From positions 1 to 6,808 of the forward strand of contig CAAELZ010000001.1 of assembly GCA_900756945.1 (NCBI GenBank): a stretch of 6,808 nt of DNA, given 5' to 3'. Position 1 is the stretch's first letter. Each line of letters begins with the position of its first letter. The stretch comes from an uncultured Collinsella sp. GTDB taxonomy: Bacteria; Actinomycetota; Coriobacteriia; Coriobacteriales; Coriobacteriaceae. This document shows positions 1-5,866 of this stretch, piece after piece. Made by a program: the position numbers and the translations under genes. A model generated the notes under the pieces. It was given only the letters and a program-made list of their open reading frames with translations. It was not told the DNA's origin and ran no database searches.

Positions 1-13
1 GTTTTCTAGCAGT

Positions 14-143
14 AAAACCAAGTGAGTAGGCTTTTGGCGGGATGCCGAGCACGCCCCAAAACGCCACAGCCCTGACCTGCGGTTTTGTTGAGCGTTTGTC
101 GCAATGTGCTCGGCAGATCCAAAAAGTCTACTCACTTAGTTTT
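14..143. repeat. Long imperfect inverted repeat (about 38-base arms)
   Basis: The left arm (14-52) and right arm (106-143) are near reverse complements. Positions 14-29 pair with 128-143 with one mismatch (C19 against A138), 30-37 pair with 119-127 with one G-U and one bulged A, and 44-52 pair perfectly with 106-114. The left arm has a few extra unpaired bases around 38-43. The 53-base interior has its own short stem, 57-62 with 82-87. As RNA or cruciform DNA this makes one long hairpin. It lies downstream of the minus-strand operon's terminator and is not part of any credible gene. It could be a dispersed intergenic element, a MITE-like remnant, a structured RNA or a bidirectional transcription block. 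No target-site duplication is evident. The structure is seen directly; the role is unknown. Confidence 0.75.
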
Positions 144-155
144 GAGATGCATCAG

Positions 156-236
156 GCGGGCAAAAAACCGCCGCGAAGGGGGCCCGGCTTCCTTCGCGGC
201 GTTTGTTCGCTGTGGTTATGCGGCGGTTTTGCCCGC
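156..236. repeat. Second inverted repeat overlapping the terminator
   Basis: Positions 156-173 and 221-236 are reverse complements apart from the A/T run, which has six A in the left copy and four T in the right copy. On the minus-strand transcript the copy at 236-221 lies immediately after the permease stop and could pair with 173-156. That pairing uses the terminator's U-tract and part of its 3' stem. The long stem and the terminator stem therefore cannot both form completely. This may be a chance by-product of repeated GCCG-rich sequence or a real 3'-end stabilising structure. Confidence 0.6.
162..204 (-). terminator. Rho-independent terminator of the ABC transporter operon
   Basis: A perfect 11-bp GC-rich stem (169-179 with 191-201) encloses an 11-base loop. 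Read on the minus strand, the stem is followed by six T residues (167 down to 162). It begins about 40 bases after the permease stop codon, where the end of this operon is expected. The stem plus U-tract is textbook intrinsic-terminator form. Bases of the 5'-most arm and U-tract on the minus strand can also pair with sequence right after the stop codon (see the repeat at 156-236). Confidence 0.88.
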
Positions 237-239
237 TCG

Positions 240-2477
240 CTACTCGCTGTAGCGGGTGGCGATGGCGGCTCGCACCATGCCGGTACTCATGAGGTACGTT
301 ACCAGGAAGTAGCCGCCGTAGGCTGCCAAGAAAATCGCACAGGTAAGGCCCACCGTGCCGCCGATGCTCATGTTGCCAAACGTGCTCACCAGCTCGATGA
401 TCACCTTGAGCGCCACAAAGGAGTGCGCCAGACCCACTGCCAGCGGGAACAGGAAGAACACCGCTTGCTGCGCCATCACCGAATGGCGAATCTGGCGGTC
501 GTCACAGCCGATCTGCGCCAGCACGCGATAGCTGCGGCTTCCGTCGGCCACATTGGAGAGCTGCTGGATCGACAGAATTGCCGCACATGCAACGACCAGT
601 ACAAAGCCAATATAGATGGCTAGATAGCTAATCATGCCGTTCATCTGCGCCGCCTGCGTATAGATCTCGGAGCGTGTCATGAAGACTCCCCACGACCCCG
701 GCTCCTTGCCGTCAACGAGCAGATTGTCGAGCATGGTGTATTTAATGCTCTCGTCTGCCTTGGTCACATCCATCCCCTGCTTGTAGTTAACGAGCAGATT
801 ACTGGAATACGGCTGCAGGTTAAGCTGGGACAGCAGCTCGTCGGCTACGACCACGGTACCGGGATTGCTGCCGAGTGCCGAGTTGGCGATGGCAGCCGTG
901 TCCTCGTCCGACTTATCGGTTGCGGGCTTGAGCGTATGTCCGCCCAAGGTGAGGATATGGCCCCCAGCCATGTACTTGGTGTACAGGTCGCCCAACTCGC
1001 CGCCCATATCGCACGTAAGCAAGTACTGGTCGCGGCCAATGCTCACCGGCTCCTCGCCCATCATCTGGCGCAGTTTGTTGTACTGGCTCGCCGGCGTCAC
1101 AAACAGGCCCATATCATCGGCATTGCTACCCTCGAGCGCCTTGGGGAGCTTTTCGCCCATGGCCTTGCACATCTCGCCCGCCGTCACCGAAGGATCCGAG
1201 CCGCCAAGCGTATAGCTCAGATACGAATCAATCTGCACATGCTCGCCGGCAACATCGGCGATATTGACCTTCTTGCCGGTCTCGTCGTTGTTGTCCGCCG
1301 ACTTGCCCTTAATACCGTCTGCAACGTTATCGGGATCTTTACGATCGCCATGCCATGCAGAGTACAAATCGACCGTTGCGTCTGCCAGCACCATGCGATC
1401 GGCCTCGGAAGGATTGACATACTCCTTGTAGTAGTCGAGCCTATCGGGCATGTAATAGATATACGTCTGCGTCATATCCGCCGGCGTATAGCGCTCGAGG
1501 TTTTCGTTCATCACGTTGGCGATCGACATACCGCAGGTCACCGAGGTAATGGCCAGAAACAGGATCATCGTGATAACGCCCATCGAAAAGCACACCGTGT
1601 TGACCTTGGCCGCAAGCTGGCGCACGGTAAACATGTTGAGGCCGCGCCAATACACGCTGCGCAGGCTCTGCAGCAGCTTGATAAGCATGCCCGAAAGGCC
1701 CCAGAACAGGGCAAAGGTACCCACCGTAACCATGGCCGTGGTGATACCAAACTGGTTCATGGCCTCCTGCAGCTTACCCTCCGTCGCGGTGAGCGGGAAC
1801 CCATCGCGCAACAGGCGGTAATAGGCCACGCCCACCAGCACCACGCCCACGACAAAGATGGCGATCGCAATCCAGGGGTTGCGCGTCTTGATGCTCTCGT
1901 TGCGCCGCTCGGCGCCCATAAGCTCGATGAGCTTGGTACGGCGCACGGCGCGAAGGTTCAGCAGTAGCGTAAGCACAAACATCACGAGCATGCAGGCAAG
2001 GGTCAGGTTGAACGCATGCACCGAGAAAAAGAAGTGGAAATTAGCGATCTGTGTCTTAAAGAGCGAGGCCGTAAAGAATGTCATGAGCTGGGAGAGCCCC
2101 ACGCCCAGCACAATGCCGGCGACAAAGGCGCCGACCGAAACGATCACGGTCTCGAGCGCCATGATCGTGGCGACGCGCCCGCGGCGCATGCCGAGCACCT
2201 GGTACAGGCCGAACTCCTTTTTGCGGCGCTTCATGATGAAGTTGTTGGCATACACCATCAAAAAGGCCATGACGCCGGCCAAAAAGTACGTCAGGTAACC
2301 GAGCATGCTGCCCATGAGCTCGGACAGTCCCTCCTCCTTGATGCCGGCAATGTCGACCTGCATCGAGACGGTATTGAAGGCATAGAAGACCGTGACACCC
2401 AGGGTGAGCGTCAGCAAGTAGACGAGGTAGTCGCGGCCGGCGCGGCGGACGTTGCCCCAAGCGAGTTTACAGAGCAT
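240..2477 (-). CDS. ABC transporter permease, BceB/FtsX-like, large extracellular domain
   Basis: This is the membrane subunit of an ABC exporter of the BceB type (FtsX-like fold), working with the ATPase encoded just upstream. Family members in Gram-positives remove or sense bacitracin, nisin-like peptides and other cell-wall antibiotics; the substrate here is unknown. The protein is 745 aa from the ATG at 2477. It shows ten hydrophobic segments: about 17-37, 57-77, 106-132, 154-176, 202-222, 247-269, 294-317, 614-636, 668-693 and 709-733. Between helices 7 and 8 is an extracellular domain of nearly 300 residues, the hallmark of this family and larger than the roughly 200 residues usual for BceB. 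I chose ATG 2477 over the GTG at 2489. The protein then starts MLCKLAWGNVRR, typical of the family, and a GAAGG motif lies five bases upstream, whereas the GTG has no ribosome site. The gene overlaps the ATPase end by 11 bases, implying translational coupling. Confidence 0.9.
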   Translation of the reverse strand: MLCKLAWGNVRRAGRDYLVYLLTLTLGVTVFYAFNTVSMQVDIAGIKEEGLSELMGSMLGYLTYFLAGVMAFLMVYANNFIMKRRKKEFGLYQVLGMRRGRVATIMALETVIVSVGAFVAGIVLGVGLSQLMTFFTASLFKTQIANFHFFFSVHAFNLTLACMLVMFVLTLLLNLRAVRRTKLIELMGAERRNESIKTRNPWIAIAIFVVGVVLVGVAYYRLLRDGFPLTATEGKLQEAMNQFGITTAMVTVGTFALFWGLSGMLIKLLQSLRSVYWRGLNMFTVRQLAAKVNTVCFSMGVITMILFLAITSVTCGMSIANVMNENLERYTPADMTQTYIYYMPDRLDYYKEYVNPSEADRMVLADATVDLYSAWHGDRKDPDNVADGIKGKSADNNDETGKKVNIADVAGEHVQIDSYLSYTLGGSDPSVTAGEMCKAMGEKLPKALEGSNADDMGLFVTPASQYNKLRQMMGEEPVSIGRDQYLLTCDMGGELGDLYTKYMAGGHILTLGGHTLKPATDKSDEDTAAIANSALGSNPGTVVVADELLSQLNLQPYSSNLLVNYKQGMDVTKADESIKYTMLDNLLVDGKEPGSWGVFMTRSEIYTQAAQMNGMISYLAIYIGFVLVVACAAILSIQQLSNVADGSRSYRVLAQIGCDDRQIRHSVMAQQAVFFLFPLAVGLAHSFVALKVIIELVSTFGNMSIGGTVGLTCAIFLAAYGGYFLVTYLMSTGMVRAAIATRYSE

Positions 2478-3252
2478 CGGAGCCTTCACCGCCCATCATG
2501 GCAACGACCTCCATAATGCGGTCGAAGAACTCTCGGCGGTCGGTGTCGCCGCGGCGCAGCTCGGTGAAGATCTTGCCGTCGCGAATAAACAGCACACGGC
2601 TCGTGTAGCTGGCGGCAAAACTGTCGTGCGTAACCATGAGCACGGTGGCGCGCAGGCGGCGGTTAAGGGCCTCCAGGCTCTCGAGCAGCAGGCGAGCGCT
2701 CTTGGAATCGAGGGCGCCGGTGGGCTCGTCGGCCATGATCATGGTGGGGTCGGTGACGAGCGCGCGAGCCGCGGCAACGCGCTGCTGCTGGCCGCCCGAC
2801 ATTTGGTAGGGATACTTGTCGAGCACCTGACTGATAGACAGGCGCGCGGCCACATCCTGCACGCGGGTCGAGATCTCTGCCGAGTTTGTGCGGGCGATGG
2901 TGAGCGGCAGGGCGATGTTCTCGCGTGCCGTGAGCGTATCGAGTAGGTTGGAGTCCTGGAAGATAAAGCCCAGCTCCTCGCGGCGGAACTGCGAAAGCTT
3001 GGCCTGCTTCATGCGCGTCACGTCCTGGCCGTTGATGCGGATGGTGCCACTCGTGGCGCTATCGATGGTCGACACGCAGTTGAGCAACGTCGACTTGCCC
3101 GAGCCCGAGGCGCCCATGATGCCGACGAATTCGCCGCGGTTGACGGTAAAGCTGACATCGTTGAGCGCGCGGGTCACGTTGCCCAGTGCTCCATATACCT
3201 TTTCGAGATGCGCGACCTCCAGTACCGGGGTCGCCGTTTGCGTGGTTTGCAT
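2467..3252 (-). CDS. ABC transporter ATP-binding protein, BceA/MacB/LolD-like
   Basis: This is the cytoplasmic ATPase that powers the BceB-like permease encoded next. All nucleotide-binding motifs are intact in the 261-aa protein: Walker A GASGSGKST (47-55), Q-loop Gln99, signature MSGGQQQRV (151-159), Walker B MIMADEP (171-177, catalytic Glu176), D-loop after ALDSKS, and switch His209. The family-typical TGALDSKS sequence marks the MacB/LolD/BceA clade, which pairs with FtsX-like permeases. About 30 residues after the last core strand include an acidic and glycine-containing tail. The start is ATG 3252, with AAAGGA (3264 down to 3259) six bases upstream. It is the first gene of the operon, and its stop lies inside the permease gene. 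The genes usually partnered with such exporters for regulation (BceRS sensor kinase and response regulator) are not in the window, so regulation may come from the dyad upstream or from elsewhere. Function at family level is certain; the substrate is not. Confidence 0.95.
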   Translation of the reverse strand: MQTTQTATPVLEVAHLEKVYGALGNVTRALNDVSFTVNRGEFVGIMGASGSGKSTLLNCVSTIDSATSGTIRINGQDVTRMKQAKLSQFRREELGFIFQDSNLLDTLTARENIALPLTIARTNSAEISTRVQDVAARLSISQVLDKYPYQMSGGQQQRVAAARALVTDPTMIMADEPTGALDSKSARLLLESLEALNRRLRATVLMVTHDSFAASYTSRVLFIRDGKIFTELRRGDTDRREFFDRIMEVVAMMGGEGSDAL

Positions 3253-3327
3253 ACCGAGTCCTTTCTTGCGATTAGTCTACGGCATCTATAGTCGCAAGGA
3301 GCCGAGTCGGCTACCATCGATATGGCT

Positions 3328-3361
3328 TACGCTTGCCTTACCGTTGCGTAAGGTAAGCGTA
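3328..3361. promoter_or_regulatory. Dyad in divergent intergenic region, candidate operator
   Basis: A 14-bp inverted repeat (3328-3341 with 3348-3361) is separated by six bases. It is perfect except for one G-T position (3335/3354). It sits between the divergent ABC operon (start 3252) and the Nudix-Vsr gene (start 3397), 35 bases before the latter. The core CCTTAC-N6-GTAAGG resembles the operators of MerR-family activators, which lie in stretched promoter spacers, but I see no convincing -35/-10 pair at the right spacing on either strand. Its position and symmetry favour a protein-binding site controlling one or both genes. As RNA it would also form a stable hairpin in the fusion gene's leader. 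Confidence 0.55.
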
Positions 3362-3396
3362 GTCTGCCATGTGTTGATGTTGAGAGAGGGCTCCTG

Positions 3397-4383
3397 TTGA
3401 AGACTGTTCATGTTGCCGCTGGGATCATTCGCAAGGAAGGATCTGACGAGCTGCTTGCCGTGCAGCGCGGCTACGGCAACATGCAGGGACTATGGGAGTT
3501 CCCGGGCGGCAAACTTCTGCGCGGCGAGACACCCGAAGACGCCGTGCGCCGCGAGCTTATGGAAGAGCTACAGGTAAAAGTCACCAACCTGCGTGATTTC
3601 TACACCGTTGAGTATGACTACCCCGATTTTCATCTCTCCATGGAGTGTTACTACTGCTCGCTCGCCGATGAATCCGATGAGCCCCAGAAACACGACCGCC
3701 AGCTTGATATCCGCTGGATTCCACGCACCTCGCTTGCCACGGTGGAATGGATGCCCGCCGACAAGGGGCTCATTGATGCTCTGATTGAGTTAAAGGAAGA
3801 TCGGCTTGAGGCAAGCTCCGCCGATGACGCCGCGCCCAACACAACCGACAAACCCGCCACCAAACCCAAGCGCGCACCTAAACGCCGCAGCAAAAAGCGT
3901 CCCAAGCCCGGTCTGCTCGACGGCATCGATACCTCGGACCTCTCCGCTGACGAGCGCGAACTGGTCCGCCGTCGCGCCGCCATCAAAAAGTCCATGAAGG
4001 GCAACAAGCGCGCCAACACCAAGCCCGAGCTGCTCGTACGTCAGCGCCTACGGGCCGCGGGCCTTACGGGCTATCGTTTGGAATGGAAGGTACCCGGCAA
4101 GCCCGACATCGCCTTCCCCGGCCGCAAGATCGCCATCTTCGTCAACGGTTGCTTTTGGCACCGCTGCCCCAAGTGCAACCCAAGCCAGCCCAAGCGCAAC
4201 GTTGAGTTTTGGGAGGCAAAGTTCCGTCGCAACGTCGAGCGCGACCGTGCTGCTGTGGCAGCGCTCACTCAAATGGGCTGGACGCCCATAACCATCTGGG
4301 AATGCGAACTCAAAAAAGACCGCATCGACGCCACGATGGAAAAGGTCATCGAGCAGGTGCGCGCCACAGAGCCGCAGCGCTAA
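3397..4383 (+). CDS. vsr: Nudix hydrolase - Vsr mismatch endonuclease fusion protein
   Basis: One 328-aa protein combines two repair-related enzymes. Residues 1 to about 135 are a MutT/NudG-like Nudix hydrolase, a class that cleaves damaged or modified (d)NTPs to monophosphates. The Nudix box spans 38-60, with GGKLLRGE, Glu53, Glu56 and Glu57 present and the usual Gly replaced by Gln59. Residues about 136-185 are a linker rich in Lys, Arg, Pro and Thr, probably disordered and able to touch DNA. Residues about 190-320 are a Vsr domain, which nicks 5' of T in T:G mismatches left by 5-methylcytosine deamination. It has Glu211 (E. coli Glu25), PGKPD with Asp237 (Asp51), NGCFWH with Cys252 and His255, a likely zinc set Cys252/Cys257/Cys260/Cys303, the NVERDR motif (279-284), and IWEC. 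Asn250 stands where E. coli has His64. The start is TTG, six bases after GAGAGAGGG; no in-frame ATG precedes the Nudix core. No cytosine methyltransferase is in the window. No frameshift or stop separates the domains. Confidence 0.93.
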   Translation: MKTVHVAAGIIRKEGSDELLAVQRGYGNMQGLWEFPGGKLLRGETPEDAVRRELMEELQVKVTNLRDFYTVEYDYPDFHLSMECYYCSLADESDEPQKHDRQLDIRWIPRTSLATVEWMPADKGLIDALIELKEDRLEASSADDAAPNTTDKPATKPKRAPKRRSKKRPKPGLLDGIDTSDLSADERELVRRRAAIKKSMKGNKRANTKPELLVRQRLRAAGLTGYRLEWKVPGKPDIAFPGRKIAIFVNGCFWHRCPKCNPSQPKRNVEFWEAKFRRNVERDRAAVAALTQMGWTPITIWECELKKDRIDATMEKVIEQVRATEPQR

Positions 4384-4556
4384 CAGCGAGCATTCACACG
4401 CTACGCACGTCCGCGCCACATCCACGTCACAAACCTTAGAAAGCCCTTAAGCTCAAAACCTTTCAAGAGTGTTACTCGATACCTCTGACCTGCAGTTTCA
4501 TCGTAACACCAAACCAGGTTAAGCCTTTCTTTAGCGCTTCTTTGCGGCAGCCGCGG
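4384..4556. other. Intergenic stretch with a weak long-range hairpin
   Basis: This is non-coding sequence after the fusion gene. No rho-independent terminator is visible here. The only structure I see is a 7-bp stem, 4469-4475 with 4503-4509, inside a weaker 5-bp pairing of 4457-4461 with 4516-4520. The 27-base loop is long for a terminator, and no T-run follows. Its role is unknown and it may be chance. Confidence 0.3.
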
Positions 4557-4616
4557 CATAATGTAGCCAGCGCACGGGACCTAGCAGCAAACCCCGAGCG
4601 CATCCTTTTGGTGGAT
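4557..4616 (+). promoter_or_regulatory. Candidate promoter -10 and structured leader of small ORF
   Basis: CATAAT (4557-4562) is a possible -10 box, but no good -35 is seen. Transcription would then begin near 4569, exactly where a stem starts: 4570-4578 pairs with 4593-4601 (eight pairs and one A-A mismatch, 14-base loop). A second small stem, 4602-4605 with 4613-4616, stacks directly after it and ends just before the ribosome site at 4620-4626. The alignment of promoter, stems and ribosome site suggests a short structured 5' leader. I cannot assign it to a known riboswitch class. Confidence 0.35.
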
Positions 4617-4636
4617 ATCGAGGAGGCCGCAAAAGC

Positions 4637-4846
4637 ATGCATTCTTCCAATGACGCAGCACAGCAGCCATCCCTAAAACATGCAGACCTTTTCTCCTTCC
4701 CCCCGACACAGAGAAACGGCCTCCTCGACTCCCCCACCACAAAAACCAAGCGCTCAGCCGATCAGAGCCTCAACTTACGAGCATCCTTCGAAAAGCTCCA
4801 AGCATCCCTAGACAAGGCGTTCCCCGAACAGGCAAGAGCAATCTAA
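4637..4846 (+). CDS. Small hypothetical protein, 69 aa
   Basis: I do not recognise this protein. The case for a gene is its translation signal: GAGGAGG (4620-4626), one of the strongest ribosome sites in the window, ten bases before the ATG. A possible promoter and structured leader lie upstream. The product is hydrophilic and basic, with no signal peptide or membrane segment. The first half is rich in Ser, Pro, Gln and Thr and likely unstructured. The last 25 residues (from about 45) look helical, with alternating Leu/Phe and charged residues (LRASFEKLQASLDKAF). It ends 25 bases before the AraC-family gene, so it may be co-transcribed with it or overlap its promoter. It could be a small regulatory protein, the remnant of a larger gene, or a chance ORF. 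Its A/C-rich codon use is lower in GC than that of the ABC genes. Confidence 0.45.
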   Translation: MHSSNDAAQQPSLKHADLFSFPPTQRNGLLDSPTTKTKRSADQSLNLRASFEKLQASLDKAFPEQARAI

Positions 4847-4859
4847 GCCCATCGCGCTT

Positions 4860-4865
4860 TATACT
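4860..4865 (+). promoter_or_regulatory. Candidate -10 box for a leaderless AraC-family transcript
   Basis: TATACT closely matches the bacterial -10 consensus and ends six bases before the ATG at 4872. A start of transcription at the usual distance would fall on, or within a base or two of, the A of the start codon. No Shine-Dalgarno sequence precedes that ATG. The -35 region (around 4837-4842) is poor. Confidence 0.45.
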
Positions 4866-4871
4866 GATGCC

Positions 4872-5810
4872 ATGCGAAACATGGATCACATAGAATTGCA
4901 CCGCGGAGGACGCGAGGAAGCGTTTCCCGAGACCGCCGAAGACTGGCCCTATATTGCCGAACGCGCAGAATTCGCTCGCTATCCGGGCAATTCCGTCCCC
5001 TGGCACTGGCATTCCGAAGTTGAGCTTTTCTACATGGAGCAGGGAGCGATTGACTATCGAACGCACGCGGCTCATGAGCACGTACGCTTTGAGGAAGGGT
5101 CCGCCGGCTTTATCAACGGCGGCGTTTTGCACAGCACGCTGCAATCACCCAATTCGGCGCCAGCCATTCAAATGCTGCATATCTTTCAGCCGTCGATGCT
5201 CGGCGATCCCGCGGGGCGTCTCCAAAAGCGCTACATCAACCCATTGCTTCAATGTCGAGGCGTCGATGTGCTCAAATGGTCGCCCACCAATCCCGACGAT
5301 ATGCCCTTTATCGATTTGCTGAAGAGCTCCTTTAGCCACGACCTTCAACGGCCGCAGAACGAGATGGCGCTTCGAAATAGTTTGTCAGAGCTCTGGATTC
5401 AGATTAACGCCAAGGCCGAACCGCTCTTTTCTTCCGACGGCGCCTCTTGGATGACCAGCCGCGACGTACAGTTCAAGGCAATCCTGGACTTTATCCGCGC
5501 AAACTATGCAGCCGCTATAGATGTGCCCCAGATGGCATCTGCAGCCGGCGTAAGCGAAAGAGAGTGTTACCGCATTATCGAAACTTGTGCAGGAACGACC
5601 CCGGCGGCATATCTACGCGCATACCGCATAAACCGTGCTTGCGAACTTTTGGCACACACCACGCGAACGGTACAGACAGTCGCGCGCCAATGCGGATTTA
5701 TAACAGCAAGCCATCTTGGCCAGGTATTTAAAGAACAAATGGGGTGCACTCCTTCGAGCTATCGAGCAGCGAGGCAGAATCTCGATAGCACCAGGCAGAA
5801 ATCCCGCTAA
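4872..5810 (+). CDS. AraC-family transcriptional regulator with N-terminal cupin domain
   Basis: This is a 312-aa DNA-binding regulator. The N-terminal half (about 30-110) is a cupin-type sensor domain, with the WHWHSEVEL stretch (44-52) and a second His-containing strand around GGVLH (83-87), as in AraC-type sugar or metabolite sensors. The C-terminal 100 residues carry the AraC/XylS double helix-turn-helix: the first HTH is about 217-238 (VPQMASAAGVSERECYRII), and the second about 265-288, followed by the family signature CGFITASHLGQVFKEQMGCTPSSYR. The length is normal for the family and the ligand is unknown. The start at 4872 lacks a ribosome site, but a good -10 box ends six bases upstream, so a leaderless message is likely. 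Met4 (4881) is an alternative. The HAD phosphatase gene follows after 56 bases on the same strand and is the most obvious target or operon partner. Confidence 0.93.
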   Translation: MRNMDHIELHRGGREEAFPETAEDWPYIAERAEFARYPGNSVPWHWHSEVELFYMEQGAIDYRTHAAHEHVRFEEGSAGFINGGVLHSTLQSPNSAPAIQMLHIFQPSMLGDPAGRLQKRYINPLLQCRGVDVLKWSPTNPDDMPFIDLLKSSFSHDLQRPQNEMALRNSLSELWIQINAKAEPLFSSDGASWMTSRDVQFKAILDFIRANYAAAIDVPQMASAAGVSERECYRIIETCAGTTPAAYLRAYRINRACELLAHTTRTVQTVARQCGFITASHLGQVFKEQMGCTPSSYRAARQNLDSTRQKSR

Positions 5811-5824
5811 CCCTTCTTCTGTCA

Positions 5825-5841
5825 CTGCATCAAACTTGCAG
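5825..5841. repeat. Short inverted repeat between AraC-family and HAD genes
   Basis: A 5-bp perfect dyad (5825-5829 with 5837-5841) with a seven-base loop lies 11 bases before the HAD gene's ribosome site. It is too small to terminate transcription and has no T-run. It might be a regulator half-site pair or chance. Confidence 0.3.
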
Positions 5842-5866
5842 GCAAACAACAGAGAGGAGCAATCAT

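Noticed and set aside
42..623. 193-codon plus-strand open frame at the left end
   Set aside because: It runs across the inverted repeat, the terminator and the antisense of the permease gene. It is His- and Arg-rich with no domain, as expected for an antisense shadow.
936..1967. 343-codon plus-strand open frame
   Set aside because: It lies wholly antisense to the permease. Its His/Ala/Arg-rich composition is an artefact of GC-rich antisense codons, and there is no ribosome site.
4048..4425. 125-codon minus-strand open frame
   Set aside because: It is antisense to the Vsr domain, whose motifs are unmistakable on the plus strand.
4469..4509. Hairpin as terminator of the Nudix-Vsr gene
   Set aside because: The 7-bp stem with a 27-base loop is AT-rich and is not followed by a T-run.
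4570..4636. Possible preQ1-I riboswitch, because the loop contains CTAGC in a C/G-rich stem
   Set aside because: The A-rich tail ending in CTAA needed for the pseudoknot is absent, and the downstream ORF has no link to queuosine.
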